This document shows positions 16,191-25,528 of a stretch of 50,025 nt of DNA, piece after piece; the stretch's first letter is position 1, and every line of letters begins with the position of its first letter. The notes beneath the pieces were generated by a model, which was given only the letters and a program-made list of their open reading frames with translations, was not told where the DNA came from and searched no databases. Origin of the DNA: Actinomycetota bacterium (GTDB taxonomy: Bacteria > Actinomycetota > Actinomycetes > S36-B12); assembly GCA_030684515.1 (NCBI GenBank), contig JAUXVJ010000017.1:1-50025 (forward strand), read 5' to 3'. Position numbers and translations under genes: made by a program.

Positions 16191-17279
16191 TCAGCGCGCA
16201 ATCGCCGCGTATGCCGCCTCAAGAAGCTGTTCTTCCGGGCCATCCCAAGAGACGGGGGACCCGATGCCATCCAGAACAACGAAGCGAATCACTGAACCGC
16301 GAGCCTTCTTGTCCAGGCTCATCGCCTTGATGAGTTCGGGCCAAAGGCCTGCTGGATAGGAAGTTGGCAGACCCAGGCTTCCAAGAATCTGGAAATGCAG
16401 AGCAGCATCTGCGGGGTTCAGACGCCCGCCGAGCCGGGCCAGCTCAGCTACAAAGCACATGCCAACGCTGATTGCCGCCCCGTGCCGCCAGGCGTACTGC
16501 TCAAGGTGCTCAACTGCATGACCCAGGGTGTGCCCGTAGTTCAGCACCTCACGACCAAGCGCAGAGCCGGCTCGAACCTCGCGGAAGTCTGAGCCGACCA
16601 CAGTTGCCTTCACCTGCACTGCCCGCGCGATCAGCTCAATCATCACGTCACTTGACGGATCAGTGGCAGCCGCAAGGTCGGCCTGCACGATGCGAAGGAT
16701 CTCAGGATCGGAGGTGAAGCCAACCTTGACTACTTCGGCCAAGCCAGCGTTGATATCGCTTTGATCCAAAGTCTCAAGCAGGTCGACATCGCAAATCACA
16801 CCGACCGGGCTGTAGAACGAGCCGACAAGATTCTTGCCTGCCGAGGTGTTGATCCCCGTCTTGCCGCCAACGGCGGCGTCGACCATGCCCAACACTGTTG
16901 TGGGCACGTGCACCAAGGGAATCCCGCGCAACCAGGTGGCAGCGGCGAATCCGGCGAGATCTGTCGTCGCTCCGCCGCCCAGACTCACGATCGTGTCATT
17001 GCGAGTGAATCCGGCTGCTCCGAGCTGAGCCCAGCATTGCGCGAGTACTTCACTGGTCTTCGCCGCTTCAGCATCAGGCAACTGGATTCCGAGAATCTCG
17101 TAGCCCTCAACACTGAGCATGGCTTCAAGGGCAGCGGCACGCTCACTCAACGTAGGTGCGTGCACGATGGCAATTCGCGTGGACCCTTCAAGCAATGAGT
17201 GCAATTCCGAAAGCACGCCACGTCCGATGACAACGTCGTACTCCCGTTCGGCGCTGACGTGAATGCGGTGACTAGTCAT
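16191..17279 (-). CDS. aroB: 3-dehydroquinate synthase
   Basis: Converts DAHP to 3-dehydroquinate, the second shikimate step, using NAD and a divalent metal. The product is 362 aa. It has the family landmarks SLGGGATTDLAGFAAATWLRG (NAD/substrate binding), PTTVLGMVDAAVGGKTGIN, the ENL-type metal region of which GREVLNYGHTLGHAVE gives two metal-ligand His residues, and RFVVLDGIG near the end. It overlaps aroK by 8 bases, so the two are translationally coupled. Confidence 0.97.
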   Translation of the reverse strand: MTSHRIHVSAEREYDVVIGRGVLSELHSLLEGSTRIAIVHAPTLSERAAALEAMLSVEGYEILGIQLPDAEAAKTSEVLAQCWAQLGAAGFTRNDTIVSLGGGATTDLAGFAAATWLRGIPLVHVPTTVLGMVDAAVGGKTGINTSAGKNLVGSFYSPVGVICDVDLLETLDQSDINAGLAEVVKVGFTSDPEILRIVQADLAAATDPSSDVMIELIARAVQVKATVVGSDFREVRAGSALGREVLNYGHTLGHAVEHLEQYAWRHGAAISVGMCFVAELARLGGRLNPADAALHFQILGSLGLPTSYPAGLWPELIKAMSLDKKARGSVIRFVVLDGIGSPVSWDGPEEQLLEAAYAAIAR

Positions 17280-17808
17280 GTGACGTCACACTGCTGGCTT
17301 CATCGCGGGCCTTGAGCAGATCCACGAGCTCGTCGACCACCTCACGAACCTTGCGTCCACTGGTGTTGACGGTAATGGAGCTGACTTCTTCGTAGAGCGG
17401 TGCCCGCTCAGCCATCAGTTCTGCCATCTTTCCGCGCACATTGCCGATAAGGAGCGGCCTAGCCGTATTCATGCCAACGCGACTTGTTGCCGAGGCAAGA
17501 TCGACCTGAAGCCAGATCACTTGCTCACCCCGCAGAGCTTCACGAGTACTCGGGTTCACTATCGCTCCCCCGCCGAGCGCGAGCACACCAGTGCTGTCCC
17601 GCAGTGCCTGTGAAATGACCTCGAGCTCTTTGGCGCGAAATGCCGGCTCACCGAGAGTCACAAAGATGTCAGACACCGACATGCCCATCGCTGCCTCGAT
17701 CAGTGCATCAGCGTCAGCGAAGTCCACGCCCATTGCAGTGGCAAGCCTCTTGCCAACAGTTGACTTGCCGGACCCGGGAGCGCCGACCAGCACCGCCACG
17801 GGACTCAT
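17272..17808 (-). CDS. aroK: Shikimate kinase
   Basis: Phosphorylates shikimate at the 3-hydroxyl with ATP. The product is 178 aa from ATG 17808; a longer frame to 17952 lies inside aroC and is Arg/Cys-rich noise. P-loop GAPGSGKS at 9-16, the DADALIE shikimate-binding Asp, the FRAKELEVI Arg/Glu segment, [12 protein letters not shown] and the RPLL lid arginine are all present. The ATG overlaps the aroC stop (ATGA at 17805-17808) and the 3' end overlaps aroB. Confidence 0.96.
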   Translation of the reverse strand: MSPVAVLVGAPGSGKSTVGKRLATAMGVDFADADALIEAAMGMSVSDIFVTLGEPAFRAKELEVISQALRDSTGVLALGGGAIVNPSTREALRGEQVIWLQVDLASATSRVGMNTARPLLIGNVRGKMAELMAERAPLYEEVSSITVNTSGRKVREVVDELVDLLKARDEASSVTSHD

Positions 17809-18983
17809 CGGATGGTCAGATTTGCGAGATAGGCCTGCACATTGCGTCTGGTCTCGGCAACGCTGTCTCCGCCGAATTTCTCCGTGATGGCGTCTGCCAG
17901 CACCAACGCAACCATCGCTTCGGCAACGACACCTGCAGCGGGCACAGCACACACATCGGAACGCTGATTGATGGCTGGCGCGGCCTCACCGGTGGCAATG
18001 TCAACAGTGCGCAAGGCTCGTGGAATTGTCGAGATTGGCTTCATAGCAGCGCGCACCCGCAGAGTCTCACCTGTGGACATACCGCCTTCGGTACCGCCGG
18101 ACTTGCCTGAAGTGCGCTCAAGCCCGAACTCTCCCGCGATGATCTCGTCCTGAGCGTCACTGCCGCGCACAGCAGCCAGACCAAAGCCGTCACCGATCTC
18201 CACGCCCTTGATCGCCTGAATGCCCATCAGTGCGGCAGCCAGACGGGAATCAAGGCGCCGATCCCAGTGCACATGGCTGCCAAGGCCAGGCGGAAGTTGG
18301 GTGGCAATGACTTCGACGACGCCGCCCAGAGTGTCTCCCTCGCGATGCGCGAGGCTTACTTCTTCCTCCATTGCGGCCGCCGTCTTGGGATCAAAGCAGC
18401 GGGCGGGGTCGTCGTCGATTGCTGCCAGGTCAGCCGGCGAGGGCAACGCTCCTTCAGGGCTGGCAATTGATCCGATGCGTACCACGTGGCTGAAGACCTC
18501 AATGCCGGCAATCTGGCGAAGGAAGGCTTTGGCGACCGCACCAAGGGCGACTCGAGCCGCAGTCTCGCGGGCACTGGCACGTTCCAGAATTGGCCGCGCA
18601 TCCGTGAATCCGTACTTCTGCATGCCCACCAGATCAGCGTGACCTGGTCGAGGCCGGGTCAAGGGTGCATTGCGAGCCAGGCTTGCAAGTTCTTCGGCAT
18701 CAACTGGGTCCGGCGACATCACGACCTGCCATTTTGGCCATTCGGTGTTGCCGACTTCGATTGCTACCGGTCCGCCGAGTGTCAGGCCATGACGGATGCC
18801 TCCGATGATGCGCACTTCGTCCTTCTCGAACTTCATGCGAGCACCGCGACCAACGCCCAATCGGCGTCGCTGCAATTCCACAGAAATATCCCCGGAGGTC
18901 ACTTCGATACCCGCGGGCAGGCCTTCGACGATCGCTACAAGGGCTGGACCATGCGATTCACCCGCAGTCAGCCAACGCACCAT
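17805..18983 (-). CDS. aroC: Chorismate synthase
   Basis: Last common step of aromatic synthesis: elimination of phosphate from EPSP with reduced FMN as cofactor. The product is 392 aa, normal length. Characteristic segments are [75 protein letters not shown], the [15 protein letters not shown] loop and [19 protein letters not shown]. It is the first of a tightly overlapping aroC-aroK-aroB cluster. The start ATG is preceded by CAGGAT at a 6-base distance, a weaker version of the leaderless -10 seen at other genes. Confidence 0.97.
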   Translation of the reverse strand: MVRWLTAGESHGPALVAIVEGLPAGIEVTSGDISVELQRRRLGVGRGARMKFEKDEVRIIGGIRHGLTLGGPVAIEVGNTEWPKWQVVMSPDPVDAEELASLARNAPLTRPRPGHADLVGMQKYGFTDARPILERASARETAARVALGAVAKAFLRQIAGIEVFSHVVRIGSIASPEGALPSPADLAAIDDDPARCFDPKTAAAMEEEVSLAHREGDTLGGVVEVIATQLPPGLGSHVHWDRRLDSRLAAALMGIQAIKGVEIGDGFGLAAVRGSDAQDEIIAGEFGLERTSGKSGGTEGGMSTGETLRVRAAMKPISTIPRALRTVDIATGEAAPAINQRSDVCAVPAAGVVAEAMVALVLADAITEKFGGDSVAETRRNVQAYLANLTIR

Positions 18984-19027
18984 GCCCTAATCCTGTCAGA
19001 TCCGATTTTGCCTGCACGGCAAGCGCA

Positions 19028-19816
19028 TCAGTTCAGGCTGGCGCGCATTGCATCGACAGGTCCGTCGAGCCCGGTCATCAGCCGCACTTGCTCAACGGCC
19101 TGCCACAGCAGCATTGATCGCCCGCTCGCGATCTGAGTTGTAGGCCAAGCAGCGGCCAAAGGCGTCGGCCATGGGTGATAGGCCACATCGAGCAAGGCGG
19201 CAGAAGTGCTGCCAGCAACTTGGGCCCATGGTGCTCCAGCGTCCCCGGGTAGCGAGCTCAGCACAAGTGACACATCAAGACTCGATGGCTTGGGTTCCCA
19301 TGCAACCGCGCTCGCTGACAGGCCGAGGGATTCAGCAAGCTCAAGCAACTCAGCGACTTGCTCGGGTCGGCGGGCAGCGACGCCCACAGATCCAACCCGC
19401 ATCTGTGCAAGGGCGGCGATGCCGCTGCGCGCTGTGGCGCCTGCACCAAGAATCAGGGCCGAGTCCAGATCTGAGCCAAGGCCGATCTCCTCAAGTGAGC
19501 GCACGATCCCGGTGACATCGGTATTGGTGCCCGACCATCCGGTGGCAGTGGGCAGCAAGGTGTTCACGGAACGAATGGACAATGCGGTGGGATCAACCAG
19601 CTCGCACAGCTCGATGGCCACTTCCTTCAAGGGCATCGTCAGAGACAGCCCTGCCCATGAATCATCAAGCTGAGCAAGGAAATGGGCAAGTTCACTCTCG
19701 TCTACTTCGATGGCGTCGTACGTCCAATCAAGCCCCAGTGCTGCGTATGCGGCTCGATGCAGAGCGGGACTCAGACTGTGCGCGATAGGAGAACCAAGAA
19801 CCGCAGCACGCTTCAT
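19028..19816 (-). CDS. aroE: Shikimate dehydrogenase
   Basis: NADPH-dependent reduction of 3-dehydroshikimate. The product is 262 aa from ATG 19816 (MKRAAVLGSPIAHSLSP); another ATG at 19834 adds 6 residues and would overlap mltG by 8 bases. The substrate serines in SPIAHSLSP, catalytic Lys in LTMPLKE, catalytic Asp in TNTDVTG and the dinucleotide motif ILGAGATARS are present. It sits between mltG and aroC, so almost the whole shikimate set (B, Q, E, K, C) is in this window; the DAHP synthase and EPSP synthase genes are not. Confidence 0.93.
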   Translation of the reverse strand: MKRAAVLGSPIAHSLSPALHRAAYAALGLDWTYDAIEVDESELAHFLAQLDDSWAGLSLTMPLKEVAIELCELVDPTALSIRSVNTLLPTATGWSGTNTDVTGIVRSLEEIGLGSDLDSALILGAGATARSGIAALAQMRVGSVGVAARRPEQVAELLELAESLGLSASAVAWEPKPSSLDVSLVLSSLPGDAGAPWAQVAGSTSAALLDVAYHPWPTPLAAAWPTTQIASGRSMLLWQAVEQVRLMTGLDGPVDAMRASLN

Positions 19817-19826
19817 CGCCTGATTC

Positions 19827-20855
19827 TCACCCATGCGTTCTGAGATATTCGGTCAGAACTGCCTTATCGCGAAGGAACTTTGAGTAGTTGCGCGCGAATC
19901 TGGTCTCGCCAGTGTCGGGATTCACGGTGACGAAGTACAGCCACTTGCCCGGGGCCGGGGACAGCGCCGCCATTATTGCGGCGGACCCAGGCGAATTGAT
20001 CGGGGTTGGCGGGATGCCCTTGTTCACGTATGTGTTGTAGGGCGTGTCGCTCTTGAGCTGCTCGCCGGTGAGGCTGAGTTGGGTGATGCCAAGTCCGTAC
20101 GCAACTGTTGAGTCCAACTGCAGAGGCATGCCCGCTTCGAGTCGGTTGTAGATGACTCTTGAGACCTTTGTATAGTCGCCTGGGTGACCCTCGGCCTGAA
20201 TCATCGAAGCAATGACCATGATGCTGTATGGATCTGACTGCAAGGCTGCTGCTCTCGCTTCAAGATCCAGTTCCCTGCTCTCCTGGTTGAAGCGCTTGAA
20301 CAGCATCTTCACCACATCGTCAGCTGACTCATCGCCAGCGAGGTCATAGCTCGCCGGAAAGAGCATGCCCTCTGGCTGGCCCTTTGCCCAAGCCGGAAGT
20401 CCGAGTGCTGCCGAATTCTTCAAGGACTCGTCAAGGCTCTCAGTCGCAATCCCGGTGGCCTGCGCTGTTGTCTGAACGCTTTGTTGCAGACGCAGGCCTT
20501 CAGGCAAGACGAGTCGACTGTCAGCGCGTGACTTCGGATCCAGCATCAACGCAAGTGCACCTTCGCCACTCATCTCCCGCAGCAGGGTGTACCGCCCTGG
20601 GCCGATGGTCTGCGACTTGTCGTTGCCCTGCGCCGCATCCAGGAACGCGGATTCTGATGCCACCACTCCGGCTTGCACCAGCGTGTTGGCGATGCCGGAG
20701 AGTGAGTCGCCGCGTACCACGATGACGACAGCCTTACCAGTACCAGGCCCCGAGAAATCGCTCCCACCGCCGCTAGCGACGAAGACCACGATCAATGCGA
20801 GCACTGCAACAACAGACACCACAAGTGTGACGAGCCGATTGCGACGAGACATCAT
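19827..20855 (-). CDS. mltG: Endolytic murein transglycosylase MltG
   Basis: Membrane-bound lytic transglycosylase of the YceG family that cuts nascent glycan strands and so sets their length. The product is 342 aa: a short cytoplasmic N-terminus, one TM helix (about 8-28), a LysM-like module (about 42-95, VRGDSLSGIANTLVQAGV), then the catalytic domain with E222 in ASMIQAEG and the signature KVSRVIYNRLEAGMPLQLDSTVAYGLG. The ATG overlaps the ruvX stop (ATGA). The alaS-ruvX-mltG-aroE order is common in actinobacteria. Confidence 0.95.
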   Translation of the reverse strand: MMSRRNRLVTLVVSVVAVLALIVVFVASGGGSDFSGPGTGKAVVIVVRGDSLSGIANTLVQAGVVASESAFLDAAQGNDKSQTIGPGRYTLLREMSGEGALALMLDPKSRADSRLVLPEGLRLQQSVQTTAQATGIATESLDESLKNSAALGLPAWAKGQPEGMLFPASYDLAGDESADDVVKMLFKRFNQESRELDLEARAAALQSDPYSIMVIASMIQAEGHPGDYTKVSRVIYNRLEAGMPLQLDSTVAYGLGITQLSLTGEQLKSDTPYNTYVNKGIPPTPINSPGSAAIMAALSPAPGKWLYFVTVNPDTGETRFARNYSKFLRDKAVLTEYLRTHG

Positions 20856-21256
20856 CGTGACCTGCTTTCAAGTACTGATTGCAGCAGCACCACGGCTGAC
20901 GCGCTGTCGATCCAGGATCGCGAGTTCTTCACCGTCCGGCCCGCCGCATGCATCCCGCGTTGCGCTTGCACTGTTGTGAGTCGCTCATCCACGAGTCGGA
21001 GTGGGATCTCAGTGCTGGATTCAAGTTCCGCTGCCCATGTGCGCGCCATCTCAGCCGAAGCACCCTCACTTCCATCCATCTTCAACGGCAGACCCACGAT
21101 GATCTCCACCACTGAATACTCACTGATGAGCTCAAGAATCTGGCTGATTGCCGCGTCACCTGCCGGCACGCTGTCCAGCGGGACGGCGAGCACCTGGCCG
21201 GCGTCGCTGCGCGCTACGCCGATGCGCACGGTGCCAACATCGCAGGCAAGGAGCAC
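20852..21256 (-). CDS. ruvX: YqgF/RuvX family Holliday-junction resolvase-like protein
   Basis: RNase H-fold protein, 134 aa, implicated in pre-16S rRNA 5' processing in E. coli and proposed as a resolvase. N-terminal DVGTVRIGVARSD carries the first catalytic Asp; the conserved IIVGLPLKMDGSEGASA and VDERLTTVQA motifs and the DSASAVVLLQ end with the last acidic residue are all present. Start GTG 21256 has no good ribosome binding site and lies 14 bases after alaS, so translation probably depends on alaS. Confidence 0.93.
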   Translation of the reverse strand: MLLACDVGTVRIGVARSDAGQVLAVPLDSVPAGDAAISQILELISEYSVVEIIVGLPLKMDGSEGASAEMARTWAAELESSTEIPLRLVDERLTTVQAQRGMHAAGRTVKNSRSWIDSASAVVLLQSVLESRSR

Positions 21257-21270
21257 GCCGGTGAGCTCAG

Positions 21271-23946
21271 TCAGTTGGACACCCGAGCCGTGATGCTTGC
21301 CTTCACGGCTTCAATTGCGTCTGCAACCCCTGCCGGGTGAGTTCCGCCACCTTGGGCGAGGTCTGGTTTGCCACCGCCTCGTCCGCCCAAGAGCGGCAGC
21401 GCGGCGGCGAGGAGAATGTTGGCGCCCACTCCCAGAGCGATGGCCTGCTCGTTGGCTGCAGCAATTGCCGAGACTTTTCCGTCTGCGACAACTGTGCCAA
21501 AGAGGACTACCGGCACACCGGACCGATTTCTGCCCTTGACCTGCACGACCACTTCGCGCAATGCCGCCGCATCCATGCCCTCGGGTGCTTGGAAGGCCCA
21601 CACGTGCACGGGACCGATCTCAACTGCTGCCCCGATGACGTCGTCAACACTTGCCGACAACGCAGACTTGCGCACTTTCTCCAGGTCGCGCTCGGCAGTC
21701 TTGAGCGAGGCAATCGTGCGTTCGATCCGATCAGGGATCTGCTCAGCAGGAACCTTCAGCAGTTCGGTGAGTCGATTCACGAGCACGTGTTCGCGGGCCA
21801 GGAATTGATAGGCGTCGGCTCCAACGAGAGCCTCCACCCTTCGCACTCCGGTACCGATGGAGCCTTCGCCAAGGAAGGTGACTACGCCCAATTGCCCGGA
21901 CCGCTGTGCGTGAGTACCGCCACACAGTTCATGCGCCCAGTCCCCCACTGAGATGACACGTACCTGATCGCCGTACTTCTCGCCGAACAGTGCCATTGCG
22001 CCAAGGGCTCGTGCGTCCGCCTGAGACATCTGATGCGCAGTTACCGCGAGATCCTCCAACAGCACCTCGTTGACGCGAGCCTCAACGGACTGCATGACAT
22101 CAGGAGCGATTGGTGTGGAACTTGGAAAATCGAAACGCAGGCGACCCGGTGCGTTCTCAGATCCCATCTGAGTGGCGGTGTCACCGAGTTCTTCGCGAAA
22201 GGCGCGATGGATGAGGTGGGTGGCCGTGTGCGCCCGCGAGATTGCCCGACGACGTTGGATATCGACGTGGCCAACGACGCTCATTCCTGAAGCGAATTCA
22301 CCCGATCGCACTTCACTGCGATGGACGAAAAGCCCTGGCACGGGCATCTGTACGTCATACACCTCAGCGACAGCGCCGGTTGACGAAACGATGCGGCCAC
22401 GATCACCCAGCTGCCCGCCAGATTCGGCGTAGAAGGGCGAACGATCAAGAATGATTTCCAGATGCTCACCTGCTGAAGCCGCCGCAACCGTAGCCCCATC
22501 ACGCACCAGTCCGATGATGGTGGCTTCGGAATCAACCTCGGTGTAGCCGGTGAAGCTTGTGCGCCCACCTGTCTCAAGAATGTCGCGGTAGGCAGTAGTT
22601 GCCGTTAGGCCAACCTTGCGTTCGCGAGCGTCAGCCTTGGCTCGTTCGCGCTGCTGGCCCATCAACGTGCGGAAGCCTTCTTCATCAACCTGAAGTCCCT
22701 GCTCTGCCGCCATCTCCAAGGTCAGATCAATGGGAAAGCCATAAGTGTCGTGCAGTGCAAAGGCCTGTTCACCCGAAACGGTGCTGCCACCTGTTGAACG
22801 AATGCCTTGGGCTGCCGTGTCGAAGATCGTGGTTCCAGCCCGCAGGGTCTGAATGAAGACTGCCTCCTCAGCGATGGCGATCTGACGAATGCGATTGACC
22901 TCGTCATTGAGCTCTGGGTACTGCGGAGCCATCGTCAGCACAGTGGCGTCTATGAGCTCACCCATGCTGGGATCCTGAGCACCAAGCAGTCGCATGTTGC
23001 GGATGACGCGACGCATCAAACGACGCAAGACGTATCCGCGGCCTTCGTTGCCCGGCAGGACTCCGTCACCGATGAGGAAGGCACATGTACGCGCATGATC
23101 TGCAATCACTCGCAGCGCGACATCGGACTTTGGGGTGGCCCCGTACCGAGTGCCGCTCAGTTCGACTGCACGATCAAGAATTCCGCGCGTGGTGTCGATT
23201 TCGTAGATGTTGTCCACGCCCTGCAGGAGCGCTGCCATGCGTTCCAGCCCCATACCTGTGTCGATGTTCTTCGCTGGCAAATCCGCAAGGATCGGGTAGT
23301 CCTCCTTGGCTGGCCCGGCTCCACGCTCGGACTGCATGAAGACCAGGTTCCAGACTTCGAGGTAGCGATCCTCATCAGCCACCGGACCACCATCGCGACC
23401 ATGCTCTGGACCACGGTCGTAGTAGATCTCCGAGCAGGGACCGCAGGGCCCGGGTATCCCCATCGACCAGAAGTTGTCGGCCATGCCGCGGCGCTGAATG
23501 CGATCAAGCGGCAAGCCCACCTGCTTGTGCCAGATGTCGATGGCCTCATCGTCATCCAGATAGACCGTCGCCCACAACTTGTCCTCGGGGAAGCCGTAGC
23601 CACCATCAGCCACCGAACTCGTCAGCAGTTCCCAGGCCATCGGAATGGCCAATTCCTTGAAATAGTCACCGAAGGAGAAATTGCCAGCCATCTGGAAGAA
23701 GGAGGCGTGCCGAGTGGTCTTGCCGACCTCCTCGATATCGCCGGTACGGACGCACTTCTGGACGCTGGTTGCCCGCGGGTATGGGGCTGGAGCCTCCCCA
23801 AGGAAATACGGCTTGAAGGGCACCATGCCTGCGTTGACGAACAACAGTGTGGGGTCATCAAGCAGCAACGAAGCCGACGGCACAATCTGGTGCCCTCGAT
23901 CGGCGTAGTAGCGCAGGAAGCGACTGCGAATCTCAGCGGAATCCAC
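21271..23946 (-). CDS. alaS: Alanine--tRNA ligase
   Basis: Class II aminoacyl-tRNA synthetase, 891 aa, full length. It shows the N-terminal catalytic domain (RSRFLRYYADRGHQIVPSASLL, TRHASFFQMAGNFSFGDYFKE, GMGLERMAALLQG), the tRNA-recognition domain, the editing domain with the zinc motif HTATHLIHRAFRE and the CGGTH motif, and the C-terminal oligomerisation/DHHA1 domain (GGRGGGKPDLAQGGG). Start is GTG at 23946, with a GGGG ribosome binding element within the end of the preceding gene, two bases upstream of which that gene stops. Confidence 0.98.
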   Translation of the reverse strand: MDSAEIRSRFLRYYADRGHQIVPSASLLLDDPTLLFVNAGMVPFKPYFLGEAPAPYPRATSVQKCVRTGDIEEVGKTTRHASFFQMAGNFSFGDYFKELAIPMAWELLTSSVADGGYGFPEDKLWATVYLDDDEAIDIWHKQVGLPLDRIQRRGMADNFWSMGIPGPCGPCSEIYYDRGPEHGRDGGPVADEDRYLEVWNLVFMQSERGAGPAKEDYPILADLPAKNIDTGMGLERMAALLQGVDNIYEIDTTRGILDRAVELSGTRYGATPKSDVALRVIADHARTCAFLIGDGVLPGNEGRGYVLRRLMRRVIRNMRLLGAQDPSMGELIDATVLTMAPQYPELNDEVNRIRQIAIAEEAVFIQTLRAGTTIFDTAAQGIRSTGGSTVSGEQAFALHDTYGFPIDLTLEMAAEQGLQVDEEGFRTLMGQQRERAKADARERKVGLTATTAYRDILETGGRTSFTGYTEVDSEATIIGLVRDGATVAAASAGEHLEIILDRSPFYAESGGQLGDRGRIVSSTGAVAEVYDVQMPVPGLFVHRSEVRSGEFASGMSVVGHVDIQRRRAISRAHTATHLIHRAFREELGDTATQMGSENAPGRLRFDFPSSTPIAPDVMQSVEARVNEVLLEDLAVTAHQMSQADARALGAMALFGEKYGDQVRVISVGDWAHELCGGTHAQRSGQLGVVTFLGEGSIGTGVRRVEALVGADAYQFLAREHVLVNRLTELLKVPAEQIPDRIERTIASLKTAERDLEKVRKSALSASVDDVIGAAVEIGPVHVWAFQAPEGMDAAALREVVVQVKGRNRSGVPVVLFGTVVADGKVSAIAAANEQAIALGVGANILLAAALPLLGGRGGGKPDLAQGGGTHPAGVADAIEAVKASITARVSN

Positions 23947-23948
23947 GG

Positions 23949-24161
23949 TCAGGCCCCTTTTGATTCGTGATTGCGATCGCTGTTGAGCCGAGCTTCGACC
24001 ATTGATCGCGCGGACTCCACAGCCGCAGAAGCATTGACAGCAGCTTGCTGAATGGTCATCACGATGCCACGCTCACGCGACTCATCGACAAAGCGCTGAC
24101 CGCGTCGATACGCAAGGATCCCTACGGCCGCCCCGACGGCAAACCAGAACATCCTGCGCAT
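23949..24161 (-). CDS. Small single-pass membrane protein upstream of alaS (DUF6167-like)
   Basis: Hypothetical protein, 70 aa from ATG 24161, supported by GGGAG 7 bases upstream; a longer frame to 24191 lacks such a site. One N-terminal TM/glycine segment (MFWFAVGAAVGILAYRRGQRF) is followed by an amphipathic, Ala-rich helical region of about 40 residues and a charged end. Short proteins of this kind precede alaS in many actinobacteria, and I believe they are catalogued as DUF6167; this is from memory. Function unknown. It ends two bases before alaS, so co-translation is likely. Confidence 0.7.
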   Translation of the reverse strand: MRRMFWFAVGAAVGILAYRRGQRFVDESRERGIVMTIQQAAVNASAAVESARSMVEARLNSDRNHESKGA

Positions 24162-24193
24162 CACAACTCTCCCTTTGGTTAAGGCTTCCAACC

Positions 24194-25519
24194 TTAATGC
24201 TCGGGATTCTCGTTCTGTCCGCTACGCAGTTGCGCAAGCCGTTCGGCAACCTTGGACCAAGCTGCCTCGGCGCCATGCTGTGAAGGTCGGTAGTAGCGAA
24301 CTCCCTGCAGCACCTCTGGCAGATATGTCTGCGCTACCACGCCTTCTGGCAGGTCGTGGGGGTAGATGTACTGCGCGCCGTGCCCGTGATCCTTGGCTCC
24401 GGGGTAATGGGCATCGCGAAGCCAAATGGGAACTGAGCCGACCCGACCCCGACGCACATCATTTGCTGCCGCGCCGATGGCCGTGACGACTGCATTGGAT
24501 TTGGGTGCGAGGGCTGCATGAATCGTGGCGTGCGCAAGGATGATCTGAGCCTCGGGCATGCCAACGATCGCCACCGACTGCGCCGCCGCCACGGCGGTCT
24601 GCAGCACTTGTGGATCAGCCATGCCGATGTCTTCGCTGGCAAGGATCATGAGCCGGCGCGCGATAAAACGCGGATCCTCCCCTGCCTCCAGCATTCTGGC
24701 CAGATAGTGCAAAGCGGCATCTGGATCACTGCCTCGCACACTCTTGATGAAGGCGCTGATCACGTCATAGTGCTGATCGCCATCCTTGTCGTAGCGCAAG
24801 GCCACATGCTGGACGGCCTGTTCAACATGCTCCAGGCAAATGACCGACGATCCAGCTGAGTCTGCCGCGATGGCCGCCGCCTCCAGGGCTGTGAGTCCTC
24901 GCCGCGCATCCCCGATACTCAGATGCACGAGATCCACCATTGCCTGATCATCGATCGCAAATCGATCGTCGAATCCACGAGGGTCATGCAGGGCTCGCCG
25001 AAGCAGCAGGTCGATATCCACGTCGGTCAGCGGCTGCAGGGTCACCACAAGGCTGCGGGACAGCAGAGGTGAGATCACAGAGAAACTGGGGTTCTCAGTT
25101 GTGGCCGCGATCAGCGTTACCCAGCCATTCTCGACTGCCGGCAACAGGGCATCCTGCTGGCTCTTGCTGAATCGATGCACCTCGTCGATGAACAGCACCG
25201 TGCCCTGCCCGCTGACCGAGGATCGGGCTCGAGCCGAATCAATGACTGCGCGCACATCCTTCACGCCGGCAGTTACGGCCGAGAGCTCTTCGAAACTGCG
25301 CCCGGAGACCAGGGACACGAGCGAGGCAAGAGTGGTTTTTCCGGTGCCAGGCGGACCCCACAGAATGACTGAGATCGCCGAGCCCTGACCCGTCAGCAGG
25401 TTGCGAAGCGGAGTACCCGGGCCTAGTGCCGCCTCTTGGCCAACGACGTCGTCAACCGACGAAGGCCGCATCCGAACAGCCAGCGGGGCAAGCGCATGGC
25501 TCTCGTCGAACAGGGTCAT
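24194..25519 (-). CDS. rarA: Replication-associated recombination protein RarA (MgsA)
   Basis: Clamp-loader-like AAA+ ATPase that acts at stalled replication forks, 441 aa. Walker A GPPGTGKT at 55-62, Walker [10 protein letters not shown] at 109-117, the sensor 1 TTENPSF and the arginine-finger segment LLSRS are visible. The C-terminal tetramerisation region has the RARA signatures [32 protein letters not shown] and [17 protein letters not shown]. It follows aspS by 9 bases with no clear ribosome binding site, so it is probably part of the hisS-aspS-rarA run. Confidence 0.95.
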   Translation of the reverse strand: MTLFDESHALAPLAVRMRPSSVDDVVGQEAALGPGTPLRNLLTGQGSAISVILWGPPGTGKTTLASLVSLVSGRSFEELSAVTAGVKDVRAVIDSARARSSVSGQGTVLFIDEVHRFSKSQQDALLPAVENGWVTLIAATTENPSFSVISPLLSRSLVVTLQPLTDVDIDLLLRRALHDPRGFDDRFAIDDQAMVDLVHLSIGDARRGLTALEAAAIAADSAGSSVICLEHVEQAVQHVALRYDKDGDQHYDVISAFIKSVRGSDPDAALHYLARMLEAGEDPRFIARRLMILASEDIGMADPQVLQTAVAAAQSVAIVGMPEAQIILAHATIHAALAPKSNAVVTAIGAAANDVRRGRVGSVPIWLRDAHYPGAKDHGHGAQYIYPHDLPEGVVAQTYLPEVLQGVRYYRPSQHGAEAAWSKVAERLAQLRSGQNENPEH

Positions 25520-25528
25520 CGCATGGAA